From CAKUFA01 sp963618735 (GTDB lineage Bacteria; Bacillota; Clostridia; Christensenellales; Aristaeellaceae), in assembly GCA_963618735.1 (NCBI GenBank), contig CAVEUM010000001.1, forward strand, positions 1 through 64,000: a DNA stretch of 64,000 bases, in the 5' to 3' direction. Both the position numbers and the translations under genes were made by a program. This document shows, in pieces, positions 1 to 6,427 of this stretch; the first letter of the stretch is position 1, and each line of letters begins with the position of its first letter. Under the pieces are notes generated by a model that saw only the letters and a program-made list of their open reading frames with translations, searched no databases and had not been told where the DNA came from.

Positions 1-1
1 G

Positions 2-37
2 TGCACTGCACTGGGTGAAGCCCTGAAGAACGCCTAA
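2..37 (+). CDS. C-terminal tail of a gene cut by the window edge
   Basis: The frame starting at base 2 reads CTALGEALKNA and then TAA at 35-37. It is followed 11 bases later by a terminator-like hairpin, which fits the end of a gene on this strand. Eleven residues are too few to name the product. Confidence 0.5.
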   Translation, partial: CTALGEALKNA

Positions 38-48
38 TGATATAACAG

Positions 49-83
49 GGCTCACTTTCATGCATGTTGCACGAGAGTGAGCC
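49..83 (+). terminator. Rho-independent terminator of the upstream gene
   Basis: GGCTCACTTTC (49-59) pairs with GAGAGTGAGCC (73-83) with one G-T wobble and a 13-base loop. Only a short T run follows, so the tail is weak. It insulates the feo promoter from upstream transcription. Confidence 0.6.
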
Positions 84-91
84 TTTGCTAA

Positions 92-230
92 TTAGATACT
101 TCTAACTATCTTTTTGCATGGCAAAACTTTTTGCGAAATTAGGGTTGACAAATAGGGTTAGACCTGCTAAACTCTTCGACGGTTAGAAAATTCTAACCTT
201 TTTCTCAGGTCAAGGGTTAGCACGTGCTAA
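92..230. promoter_or_regulatory. Array of four palindromic operators (DtxR-type candidates) in the feo leader
   Basis: Four palindromes share the form TTAG-N5/6-CTAA: TTAGATACTTCTAA (92-105), TTAGACCTGCTAA (158-170), TTAGAAAATTCTAA (183-196, inside GGTTAG...CTAACC) and TTAGCACGTGCTAA (217-230, a perfect 14-base palindrome). The second covers the -10 element of the feo promoter and the third lies just past the predicted start of transcription. That is where a repressor would bind. The half-site resembles the TTAGGTTAG half of DtxR/IdeR boxes, and a DtxR-like gene lies at 3445, so an iron-responsive operator array is the simplest reading. The regulator is inferred. Confidence 0.7.
145..173 (+). 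promoter_or_regulatory. Sigma-A type promoter of the feo operon
   Basis: A perfect -35 TTGACA (145-150) is followed by a 17-base spacer and a weak -10 TAAACT (168-173, 4 of 6). Transcription would start near 180, giving a leader of about 70 bases before feoA. The -10 lies inside one of the palindromic boxes, which favours repression by occlusion. Confidence 0.65.
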
Positions 231-249
231 TCAAGAGAGGAGGACGCAA

Positions 250-462
250 ATGATGCCGTTGGGAATGGCGAATGTCGGCGATGCTGGTACCATCCAGAAG
301 ATCACTGGTCGCGATGATGTGCGTCAGCATTTGGCGGAGCTCGGTTTTGTTGTTGGCGAAACGGTAAAGGTCGTCAGCGAAATGGGCGGAAATATGATCC
401 TGTCCGTGAAGGACAGCCGTATTGCCCTGGACAAAACGATGGCTATGCGCATCATGGTCTGA
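250..462 (+). CDS. feoA: FeoA domain protein (first copy)
   Basis: This is a 70-residue SH3-like FeoA domain protein, the usual size for the family. FeoA is a small cytosolic partner thought to bind FeoB and modulate ferrous iron uptake. The body has the typical pattern of a conserved Gly-rich start (ANVGDAGTIQKI), the segment HLAELGFVVGETVKVV, and a final ALDKTMAMRIMV strand. AGGAGG at 238-243 supports the ATG at 250; a second ATG follows directly at 253. It is the first gene of the operon, followed by a second, different FeoA at 512 and then FeoB. The two copies are clearly divergent, so they may have different roles. Confidence 0.9.
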   Translation: MMPLGMANVGDAGTIQKITGRDDVRQHLAELGFVVGETVKVVSEMGGNMILSVKDSRIALDKTMAMRIMV

Positions 463-511
463 GTCTCAATGAGACTTTGGTTGGAAGAAAAATAAAAGGG
501 AGGCAAGTTGC

Positions 512-733
512 ATGAAGAATCTCAGAGACGTTAAGGTCGGCGAAACTGCAACGATCGTAAAGCTTCACGGCGAGGGCGCCCTCAAGCGCCGGATCATGGA
601 CATGGGATTGACCAAGGGCACGGAAGTGTACGTGCGCAAGGTTGCACCTCTGGGTGACCCCATGGAGCTCACCGTTCGCGGCTATGAGCTGAGCGTCCGC
701 AAGGGCGATGCTGAAATGATCGAGGTAGAATGA
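512..733 (+). CDS. feoA: FeoA domain protein (second copy)
   Basis: This 73-residue FeoA domain protein carries the family pattern VGETATIVKLHGEGALKRRIMDMGLTKGTEVYVRKVAPLGDP, quoted here only as a summary of residues 8-49, ending in the usual RKGDAEMIEVE. It is closer to a textbook FeoA than the first copy, keeping the RRIMDMGL and APLGDP motifs that the first lacks. GGGAGG at 499-504 precedes the ATG at 512. The stop is 85 bases before FeoB, so it is cotranscribed. It probably contacts the cytosolic G domain of FeoB. Confidence 0.93.
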   Translation: MKNLRDVKVGETATIVKLHGEGALKRRIMDMGLTKGTEVYVRKVAPLGDPMELTVRGYELSVRKGDAEMIEVE

Positions 734-818
734 GCAACGAAGGTTCATCCCTTCACGCTTTTTCTGAGGCACATCCCGTGCCCCCTATAACTTCAACAAT
801 TTGAGGGAGGAAAACCAC

Positions 819-3200
819 ATGGCAATTAAAATTGCCCTGGCAGGCAACCCGAACTGTGGTAAAACCACCATGTTCAATGCCCTGACGGGTTCGAATCAGT
901 ACGTTGGTAACTGGCCCGGCGTTACTGTTGAGAAGAAGGAAGGCAAGCTCAAGGGAAATAACGATGTTGTTATTCAGGACTTGCCCGGCATTTACAGCCT
1001 GTCTCCTTACACCCTGGAAGAAGTGGTGGCTCGTGGCTATCTGGTGAATGAGAAGCCTGACGCTATCCTGAACATCGTCGACTCCACCAACATCGAGCGT
1101 AACCTGTACCTGACCACGCAGCTGGCAGAGCTGGGCATCCCCATGGTGCTGGCTCTGAACATGATCGACGTCACCCGCAAGAATGGCGACAAGATCGATA
1201 TGAAGAAGCTGGGCGAGGCACTGCAGTGCGAAGTGCTCGAAACCTCCGCTCTGAAGGGCGAAGGCAGTGTGAAGGCTGCTGAGGCCGCTGCTGCACTGGC
1301 TGCTAAGGGCGGCCATCGCGAAGCTCCTCACGTGTTCCAGGGCAGCGTTGAGCATGCTATTGCTCACATCGAAGACCTGATCAAGGACGTGAAGGTGGAA
1401 GAGCACCTGAAGCGTTGGTACTCCATCAAGCTGTTCGAGCGTGATGAGAAGATCGCTGAAGAGCTGAAGCTTTCCGACAGCGTGAAGGCCGACATTGAGA
1501 AGGTCATCACCGACTGCGAGAAGGAAATGGATGACGACGCTGAGTCCATCATCACCAACCAGCGCTATGCTTACATCAACAAGCTGGTTTCTTCTTGCGT
1601 GAAGAAGGGCAAGCCGAAGGGATCTATGACCACCTCCGACAAGATTGACCGCGTGGTGACCAACCGCTGGGCTGCACTGCCGATCTTCGCTGTTGTGATG
1701 TGGCTGGTGTATTACATCTCCGTGACCACCATCGGCACCATCGTAACCGACTGGACCAACGACGTCCTGGTTGGCGAAATCATCCAGGGCAATGTGCAGA
1801 CCTGGTTGGAGAACATCGGTACCGCTTCCTGGCTGACCGGCCTGATCGTTGATGGTATCATCGGCGGCTGCGGCGCAGTGCTGGGCTTCGTGCCTCAGAT
1901 GATCGTGCTGTTCTTCCTGCTGGCTATCCTGGAAGACGTCGGCTACATGGCTCGTATCGCCTTCATCATGGACCGTATCTTCCGTAAGTTCGGTCTGTCC
2001 GGCAAGAGCTTCATTCCTATGCTGATTGGTTCCGGCTGCGGCGTTCCCGGTGTTATGGCTTCCCGTACCATCGAAAATGACCGTGACCGTAAGATGACCA
2101 TCATGACCACCACCTTCATCCCCTGCGGTGCTAAGACGCCTATCGTTGGCATGATCGCTGCAGCAGTGTTCGGTGGCAGCGCATGGGTCGCAACCTCTGC
2201 TTACTTCATCGGCGTGGCCGCCATCATCGTGTCCGGCATCATGCTGAAGAAGACCAAGGTGTTCGCTGGTGACCCTGCTCCCTTCGTTATGGAGCTGCCT
2301 GCTTATCATGCCCCCAGCGCCAAGAACGTTCTCCACAGCGTGTGGGAGCGTGCTTCCAGCTTCATTAAGCGCGCTGGTACCGTGATTCTGCTGTCCTCCA
2401 TCATCATCTGGTTCACGTCCAACTATGGCTGGGCTCCTGCTGCTGATGTGCAGGCCGATGCTCGTGAAGAGTATGCTGCTTCTGTGACCGAGTATGAAGA
2501 GACCCTGGCTGACTACACTGCCCGCAGTGAAGCCGGCACCCTGGAAGAGGACGAGGAAGAGCCTGAAGAGCCCGCTCTTGCCCCCGAAATGGAAGAAGAT
2601 CGTGCTGCAGGTTCCTGGGGCGCCGTGGAAAACATGGACTACTCCATCCTGGGCAAGATCGGCAATCCTGTGTCTACTGTCTTCAAGCCTCTGGGCTTCG
2701 GCAACATGCCTTCCACCGTGGCTACTGTGATGGGCCTGGTTGCTAAGGAAGAAGTCGTTGGTGTTATGGGCGTTCTGTATGGCGCTGATGATGCTGCTGA
2801 CGTTGTTGACGATGAGGACATGACCGACGAGGAGAAGGCTGAAGCGCTGGATCCCATCACGGCTGCCTTCAATGAGTCCTCCAATGGCCATGGCCGCCTG
2901 GCAGCCTATTCCTTCATGATCTTCAACCTGCTGTGCGCTCCTTGCTTCGCTGCAATCGGTGCTATCAAGCGTGAAATGAACAACGTGAAGTGGACCCTGG
3001 GTGCCGTTGCTTATCAGTGCCTGTTCGCTTACGCTGTTGCCCTGATCGTGTATCAGCTGGGTCTGCTGTTCGTGGGCGGCGGCTTCGGTGTTGGCACCGT
3101 GATAGCTTTCCTGCTGCTGGCATTCCTGGTGTACATGATGGTTCGCAAGAATCCTTATGACGACAACCACCTGACCCAGAACGTCAAGGGTGCTGCCTAA
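819..3200 (+). CDS. feoB: FeoB ferrous iron transporter with acidic inserts
   Basis: FeoB moves Fe2+ into the cell and is powered by an N-terminal GTPase domain. The 793-residue product shows G1 GNPNCGKTT (9-17), a G2 region NWPGVTVEKKEG, G3 DLPG, G4 NMID and G5 SALKG. A helical GDI-like part follows, and then the membrane domain with both Gate motifs (SGCGVPGVMASR and LLCAPCFAAIGA). GGGAGG at 805-810 fixes the ATG at 819; an upstream TTG at 801 would lie over that site. Two highly acidic insertions (about residues 540-598 and 653-684) interrupt the membrane domain and are not part of the common FeoB core. The gene sits between feoA and a Cys-rich peptide gene. Confidence 0.97.
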   Translation: MAIKIALAGNPNCGKTTMFNALTGSNQYVGNWPGVTVEKKEGKLKGNNDVVIQDLPGIYSLSPYTLEEVVARGYLVNEKPDAILNIVDSTNIERNLYLTTQLAELGIPMVLALNMIDVTRKNGDKIDMKKLGEALQCEVLETSALKGEGSVKAAEAAAALAAKGGHREAPHVFQGSVEHAIAHIEDLIKDVKVEEHLKRWYSIKLFERDEKIAEELKLSDSVKADIEKVITDCEKEMDDDAESIITNQRYAYINKLVSSCVKKGKPKGSMTTSDKIDRVVTNRWAALPIFAVVMWLVYYISVTTIGTIVTDWTNDVLVGEIIQGNVQTWLENIGTASWLTGLIVDGIIGGCGAVLGFVPQMIVLFFLLAILEDVGYMARIAFIMDRIFRKFGLSGKSFIPMLIGSGCGVPGVMASRTIENDRDRKMTIMTTTFIPCGAKTPIVGMIAAAVFGGSAWVATSAYFIGVAAIIVSGIMLKKTKVFAGDPAPFVMELPAYHAPSAKNVLHSVWERASSFIKRAGTVILLSSIIIWFTSNYGWAPAADVQADAREEYAASVTEYEETLADYTARSEAGTLEEDEEEPEEPALAPEMEEDRAAGSWGAVENMDYSILGKIGNPVSTVFKPLGFGNMPSTVATVMGLVAKEEVVGVMGVLYGADDAADVVDDEDMTDEEKAEALDPITAAFNESSNGHGRLAAYSFMIFNLLCAPCFAAIGAIKREMNNVKWTLGAVAYQCLFAYAVALIVYQLGLLFVGGGFGVGTVIAFLLLAFLVYMMVRKNPYDDNHLTQNVKGAA

Positions 3201-3226
3201 TAGGAGCTAAAAAGGAGATTTCAGAT

Positions 3227-3367
3227 ATGGCAACTTGGATTGTTGGCGGCGTGGTCGTCGTCATCGTAGGCCTGGTGATTTGGAAAATGATCAAGGACAA
3301 GAAGAGCGGCAAGGGCGGCTGCGGTGAGTGCGGCGGCAATTGCGGCGGATGCTCCGGCTGCCATTGA
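3227..3367 (+). CDS. FeoB-associated Cys-rich membrane peptide
   Basis: This is a 46-residue protein. It has one N-terminal membrane helix (residues 4-20, WIVGGVVVVIVGLVIW) and a short basic stretch. The Gly/Cys tail contains CGECGGNCGGCSGC, five cysteines in fourteen residues. The size, order and position match the FeoB_associated family (PF12669). Its members follow feoB in many Firmicutes and may pass iron from or to the transporter; the biochemical role is unproved. AAAGGAG at 3211-3217 precedes the ATG at 3227. It lies 26 bases after feoB and is the last gene before a terminator. Confidence 0.88.
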   Translation: MATWIVGGVVVVIVGLVIWKMIKDKKSGKGGCGECGGNCGGCSGCH

Positions 3368-3379
3368 CGGAAGCCTTGC

Positions 3380-3415
3380 GGGGACGGATGCACAGTGCGT
3401 TCGTCCCCTTTCTTT
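3380..3415 (+). terminator. Terminator of the feo operon
   Basis: GGGGACG (3380-3386) pairs with CGTCCCC (3402-3408), with further pairing of TGCA/TGC inside the loop, and is followed by TTTCTTT. It separates the feo genes from the repressor gene. Confidence 0.8.
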
Positions 3416-3444
3416 ATAAGTGATGAACAAAGGAGTGGATTTTG

Positions 3445-3810
3445 ATGATGACAGCCGCGCAGATTCGTTGCCTGCTGGCGCTTCGTGCCCTTAACCAACT
3501 TAGTGAGAAGGTAGCCTCCAAGGATATTGCACGGTTGATCGGCATCAGCCGCCCTTCGGTGCATCGCCTGCTGGAAGCATTGGCCACAGAAGGCATGATC
3601 TCCAAGGAACCCTATGGTACTGTGGAACTGACGGAGCTTGGCCAGGAAACTGCCAAGACCCTGGAAGCCCGCAAGGAGCGCCTGACGTTGATCTTTGCTC
3701 GCTTCTTTGGCTTGCCTATGGATGAAGGCGCCGCGGGAGCCATCCTTCTCATGAGCGGCCTCAAGGAAGAAAGCCTTCAGGCAATGGAGAGTGCCACATC
3801 GGGGAAATGA
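3445..3810 (+). CDS. DtxR/MntR-like winged-helix repressor lacking usual metal ligands
   Basis: This 121-residue protein has a winged helix-turn-helix (IARLIGISRPSVHRLLEALATEGMI) followed by the wing and the sequence TVELTELGQETAKTLEARKERLTLIFARFFGLP, which is summarised here in parts and matches the DtxR/MntR layout. DtxR-family members are metal-sensing repressors of iron or manganese genes. In the following helix, where family members usually have E-x-H-x-x-x-C/x-x-x-E-H ligands, this protein reads DEGAAGAILLMSG, so the canonical ligands are absent. AGGAG at 3431-3435 fits ATG 3445 (or 3448). It lies just after the feo operon and is the likely partner of the TTAG-N6-CTAA boxes; the pairing is inferred. 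Confidence 0.7.
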   Translation: MMTAAQIRCLLALRALNQLSEKVASKDIARLIGISRPSVHRLLEALATEGMISKEPYGTVELTELGQETAKTLEARKERLTLIFARFFGLPMDEGAAGAILLMSGLKEESLQAMESATSGK

Positions 3811-3834
3811 TGCCCTGTGAATAAGCTTCCTAAA

Positions 3835-3866
3835 GGGGACGATCGAAAAGATCGCCCTTTTTTTAT
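3835..3866 (+). terminator. Terminator of the DtxR-like gene
   Basis: GGG(A)CGATC pairs with GATCGCCC around a GAAAA loop, with one bulged A, followed by seven T. It is a clear intrinsic terminator. Confidence 0.85.
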
Positions 3867-3915
3867 TGCAAGCAAATGGAGTGATGCGGTTTCTCTGAAA
3901 ATAATCTCAGCAGCA

Positions 3916-3944
3916 TTGACTTTTTGACCATTAAACGGTACAAT
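3916..3944 (+). promoter_or_regulatory. Promoter of the THEP1-like gene
   Basis: TTGACT (3916-3921), a 17-base spacer and TACAAT (3939-3944) form a good sigma-A promoter. The -10 end is 24 bases before the ATG at 3969. This also rules out the upstream ATG at 3924 as a start, because it lies inside the promoter. Confidence 0.75.
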
Positions 3945-3968
3945 AAAGACAAAAAGGAGATGCTGAAT

Positions 3969-4466
3969 ATGCAAAACATCGCATTGATTGGAGAACACGC
4001 ATGTGAAATCGCACTGAATACTGCATCTGCTTTTGACACACCGCCTGCAGGTTATGTGTTGATGCCTTTCGCGGTGAATGGTCACGAGAAGGGCGAAATA
4101 CTGCATCTGTTGCAACCGGTGTCGGGGGAGAAGGATAACGATATTCCCTGCGTGCTTCATGTGGAAAATCATGGGAACGTGCTTGTGCCCGAGGTATTTG
4201 AACTGGTGGCTGCAAAGGCACTGCGCTACGCCATTAACCAAAGAACGCTGATTGTGCTGGGCGGCATAACGAAGCCGATGCTGGCATTGCAGGGGTTCTG
4301 TGACGCGGTGAAAGCGTGTCTGCAAAGCCACTGTGGCACGATCCTTTGCACAGAGGAGGACGCGCTGCCTGCACTGCGGAACATGTGCAACGAGATGCAG
4401 CTGTACACCACTGACGAACCAGACGTGTCCCTGCTTATGCAAAATGAATTGTTCTACGGTGGATGA
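3969..4466 (+). CDS. Degenerate THEP1-like (DUF265) protein without a P-loop
   Basis: This 165-residue protein has no sure assignment. Its order of segments recalls THEP1 nucleoside-triphosphatases. A beta strand IALIG lies where the P-loop strand would be, then a G-rich middle, then VLVPEVFELVAAKALRYA (compare V-x-x-E-x-F-E in THEP1), a hydrophobic strand TLIVLGGIT in place of LIVIDEIGKME, and later the helix QGFCDAVKACLQ. The P-loop Lys-Thr and the Walker B Asp-Glu are missing, so it would not hydrolyse NTP if the relation is right. AAAGGAG at 3953-3959 supports ATG 3969. It may be cotranscribed with the gene at 4542. Family placement is from memory of the motif. Confidence 0.6.
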   Translation: MQNIALIGEHACEIALNTASAFDTPPAGYVLMPFAVNGHEKGEILHLLQPVSGEKDNDIPCVLHVENHGNVLVPEVFELVAAKALRYAINQRTLIVLGGITKPMLALQGFCDAVKACLQSHCGTILCTEEDALPALRNMCNEMQLYTTDEPDVSLLMQNELFYGG

Positions 4467-4495
4467 AAACCGTTTGATCAAGCGTTTAATAGGTG

Positions 4496-4514
4496 AAGCC
4501 TCTTCGTGAGGCTT
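4496..4514 (+). terminator. Short UUCG-loop hairpin between two small genes
   Basis: AAGCCTC (4496-4502) pairs perfectly with GAGGCTT (4508-4514) around TTCGT. No T run follows. It may be a weak terminator or a stabilising leader hairpin just upstream of the ribosome binding site at 4528. Confidence 0.4.
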
Positions 4515-4541
4515 GCAGTTTCAACCAAGGAGGAAAGAACG

Positions 4542-4904
4542 ATGAATGAATTGACTGATCTTGTGAAGAATGTGCTTTACGGCGCTGTGGGCGCTGTAGC
4601 TACGGTTGTTGAAAAGAGCGGCGATGTGGTCAACGCCTGCGTGGAAAAGGGCAAGGAAACGGTTGAGCAGGGTCGCACAACGGCAGAAGAACTGAAGCAA
4701 AAGTGGCAGGAAGCCTGCGCAGCATCTGCCCAGGAGGAAGAAATTGATGTGTCCTCCATGACGGCTGAACAGCGTCAGGAGCTTCGCCGCAAGCTGGATG
4801 AAGCGGATGCTGCAAGCTGTCCGTGCTGTGGCTGCGATCAGCCTGAGGAGACGTGCGAAGAAGACTCAGAGATGAATGACGCAGATGAGGGCGAAAACGG
4901 CTGA
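4542..4904 (+). CDS. Small helical protein with Cys cluster, unknown function
   Basis: This 120-residue protein is not recognised. The first 20 residues are mildly hydrophobic and Ala/Gly/Val-rich (YGAVGAVATVVEKSG). A long amphipathic helix of the kind seen in phasin-like or apolipoprotein-like small proteins follows (residues about 30-60). Then comes a second helix MTAEQRQELRRKLDE, and an acidic tail with the motif CPCCGCDQPEETC, which could bind metal. AGGAGG at 4528-4533 fits ATG 4542. No signal peptide is seen. The Cys cluster could bind iron or zinc, but nothing proves it. Confidence 0.7.
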   Translation: MNELTDLVKNVLYGAVGAVATVVEKSGDVVNACVEKGKETVEQGRTTAEELKQKWQEACAASAQEEEIDVSSMTAEQRQELRRKLDEADAASCPCCGCDQPEETCEEDSEMNDADEGENG

Positions 4905-4942
4905 CACAAATGTAACAAAAATGTTATTTGGGTAAAATAAAA

Positions 4943-4969
4943 GCAGGAATTCAAAAGAATTTGTCGAAA
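4943..4969 (+). promoter_or_regulatory. Candidate sigma-H promoter of hpf
   Basis: GCAGGAATT (4943-4951) matches the sigma-H -35 consensus RnAGGAwWW at every position. After 11 bases GTCGAAA (4963-4969) matches six of seven positions of the -10 RnnGAAT. In Bacillus subtilis the homologous hpf gene is controlled by sigma-H and sigma-B. A sigma-A alternative using TACAAT at 4973-4978 lacks a convincing -35. Confidence 0.45.
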
Positions 4970-5004
4970 TAGTACAATACAAAGTAAGAAAGAAGGTGAG
5001 GCCA

Positions 5005-5055
5005 ATGGCCCAGATGGAAGAAAATGAACAGTCCGCAGGGCGGCAGACGGCCTAA
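5005..5055 (+). CDS. Possible 16-residue leader peptide upstream of hpf
   Basis: ATG at 5005 with AAGGTGAGG just upstream opens a 16-codon frame (MAQMEENEQSAGRQTA) ending in TAA at 5053-5055, eight bases before the hpf ribosome binding site. It may be a translated leader or chance. No homology can be judged at this length. Confidence 0.3.
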   Translation: MAQMEENEQSAGRQTA

Positions 5056-5079
5056 AAAATCCAAAGGAGTTTATCGATT

Positions 5080-5622
5080 ATGAAGATTACAATGAATGCT
5101 CGGAATATGGTCGTTTCTCAGAAGGTGTCGGAACGTATCGAAAAGAAAGCTGCGAAGATGAGTCGCTATCTCCTGCCGGATACAGAGATGCAGGTGCGTA
5201 TGCGCAAGGAAAAGGACGGCCTTCGTGTAGTCGAAATTACCGTACCCATGGGAAATGGCGTTATTCTTCGTTCGGAAGCCAGCGCGCCTGACAATCTCTT
5301 TATGGCCATCGACCAGGCACTGGCGAAGATGGAGCGGCAGATTCATCGCCATCGCACCAAGCTGTCGAAGCACCTCCGCGAGGATGCCTCTTATGAGGAG
5401 CCTGAATATATCGAAGAGGGCGAGGACGACAGCGAGGAAGAACGCAAGGTTGTGCGCTATAAGACCTTCCCTGTGCGGCCTATGTCTGTAGAGGATGCAG
5501 CCGTCGAGATGGAAATGCTGGGCCATAACTTCTTCGTGTTCGTGAATGTCGATACGGATCGCACCAATGTGCTGTATCTTCGTAAGGATGGTAACCTGGG
5601 TCTGCTGGAACCTGAGGCCTGA
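5080..5622 (+). CDS. hpf: Ribosome hibernation promoting factor, long form
   Basis: Long HPF binds the 30S decoding region and joins two ribosomes into inactive 100S dimers in slow growth. The 180-residue product has the N-terminal HPF/RaiA domain (start MKITMNARNMVVSQKVSERI, residues 1-20; later PDNLFMAIDQALAKMERQI). An acidic linker follows (about 115-130), then the C-terminal dimerisation domain VRYKTFPVRPMSVEDAAVEM to about 178, including LGHNFFVFVN. It is the usual length for the long form. AAAGGAG at 5063-5069 precedes ATG 5080. A candidate sigma-H promoter lies upstream, fitting induction at the end of growth. A perfect terminator follows. Confidence 0.97.
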   Translation: MKITMNARNMVVSQKVSERIEKKAAKMSRYLLPDTEMQVRMRKEKDGLRVVEITVPMGNGVILRSEASAPDNLFMAIDQALAKMERQIHRHRTKLSKHLREDASYEEPEYIEEGEDDSEEERKVVRYKTFPVRPMSVEDAAVEMEMLGHNFFVFVNVDTDRTNVLYLRKDGNLGLLEPEA

Positions 5623-5660
5623 AATGCCTTTGGCAGTTATGAAGTTTTATCAATAACAAA

Positions 5661-5690
5661 GCGGCGCTCCTGACTGGAGCGCCGCCTTTT
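5661..5690 (+). terminator. Terminator of hpf
   Basis: GCGGCGCTCC (5661-5670) and GGAGCGCCGC (5676-5685) form a perfect ten-base stem with a five-base loop, followed by TTTT. It lies between hpf and the convergent gene at 5709 and may serve both. Confidence 0.9.
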
Positions 5691-5708
5691 CGTGTGGTGA
5701 TGGATTGA

Positions 5709-6191
5709 TTAGCTCAGCAAAATCCCGATGAGCAGCCCGAGCTGCGCGATGGTATTGATGCTCTGCTCAATCCAGTGAGAGCGCTGTCTGGTGCTGTCCA
5801 GCTTTCCGGCGCATATACCCATGCCGATCATCCCCAAAAGGGCAATCAGGAAGAAGAACACGGAGGGGATGGCGGTGATCTTTGCCCAAAGGGTGGCGGC
5901 TGTGACAGCATCAAGCCCTGTGCATAGCCCGATGATGATCAGGAGGAAGCCAATGGGCATGAGGATGCGCATTTGCCTGTTTAGCGGCACAATATCTTTT
6001 TTCGTGCAGGCGATGATGATTTTCCAGCAGACCTTTCCGCATCCTGCCAGCACACAGAGGCAAGCACCAATCATGAACCACAGGTTCTGCCAACGGGCAC
6101 CAAGGAGCAGCATGGAGACGCTGAAGAGCAACACGGGCACGGCATCAAAAAGCGCCAAGGACAGGGGCAGATTCTCATACGTTCGTTTCAT
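5709..6191 (-). CDS. Small polytopic membrane protein, unknown function
   Basis: This 160-residue protein has about five predicted membrane segments (around residues 9-28, 33-52, 78-98, 103-125 and 140-160) separated by short basic loops, and no soluble domain. I do not recognise the family. AAAGGA upstream with about ten bases of spacing favours the ATG at 6191 over the one at 6209, which lies on the ribosome binding site. It stands alone, convergent with hpf and divergent from the PRPP synthetase gene. Confidence 0.75.
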   Translation of the reverse strand: MKRTYENLPLSLALFDAVPVLLFSVSMLLLGARWQNLWFMIGACLCVLAGCGKVCWKIIIACTKKDIVPLNRQMRILMPIGFLLIIIGLCTGLDAVTAATLWAKITAIPSVFFFLIALLGMIGMGICAGKLDSTRQRSHWIEQSINTIAQLGLLIGILLS

Positions 6192-6362
6192 TGAGATACA
6201 TCCTTTCATAACATGCTATGCATTCGCCGCAGAAGAGAGGAGTTCCTGCTGCAGGTGAATTTGTTTCGGCACCCAAACATGGCATATTTGTCAAAAAACC
6301 GACCGTTTCAACGACAATGTAAAGTTTGTTCGTAATTTAACGGCTTTTTTTTGTAAAAACCC

Positions 6363-6391
6363 TTCTCAAACCCTGTATTTTGCGTTATAAT
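6363..6391 (+). promoter_or_regulatory. Promoter of the PRPP synthetase gene
   Basis: A perfect -10 TATAAT (6386-6391) has a weak -35 TTCTCA (6363-6368) 17 bases upstream. It implies transcription from about 6398, so the ATG at 6380 cannot be the start and the GTG at 6428 is preferred. Confidence 0.55.
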
Positions 6392-6427
6392 CAAGAACGG
6401 AAAATCCAAGCGGAAGAGGTTGATGGC

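Noticed and set aside
753..3170. Minus-strand open frame of 805 codons antisense to feoB
   Set aside because: It is a shadow of feoB with no start signal or domain.
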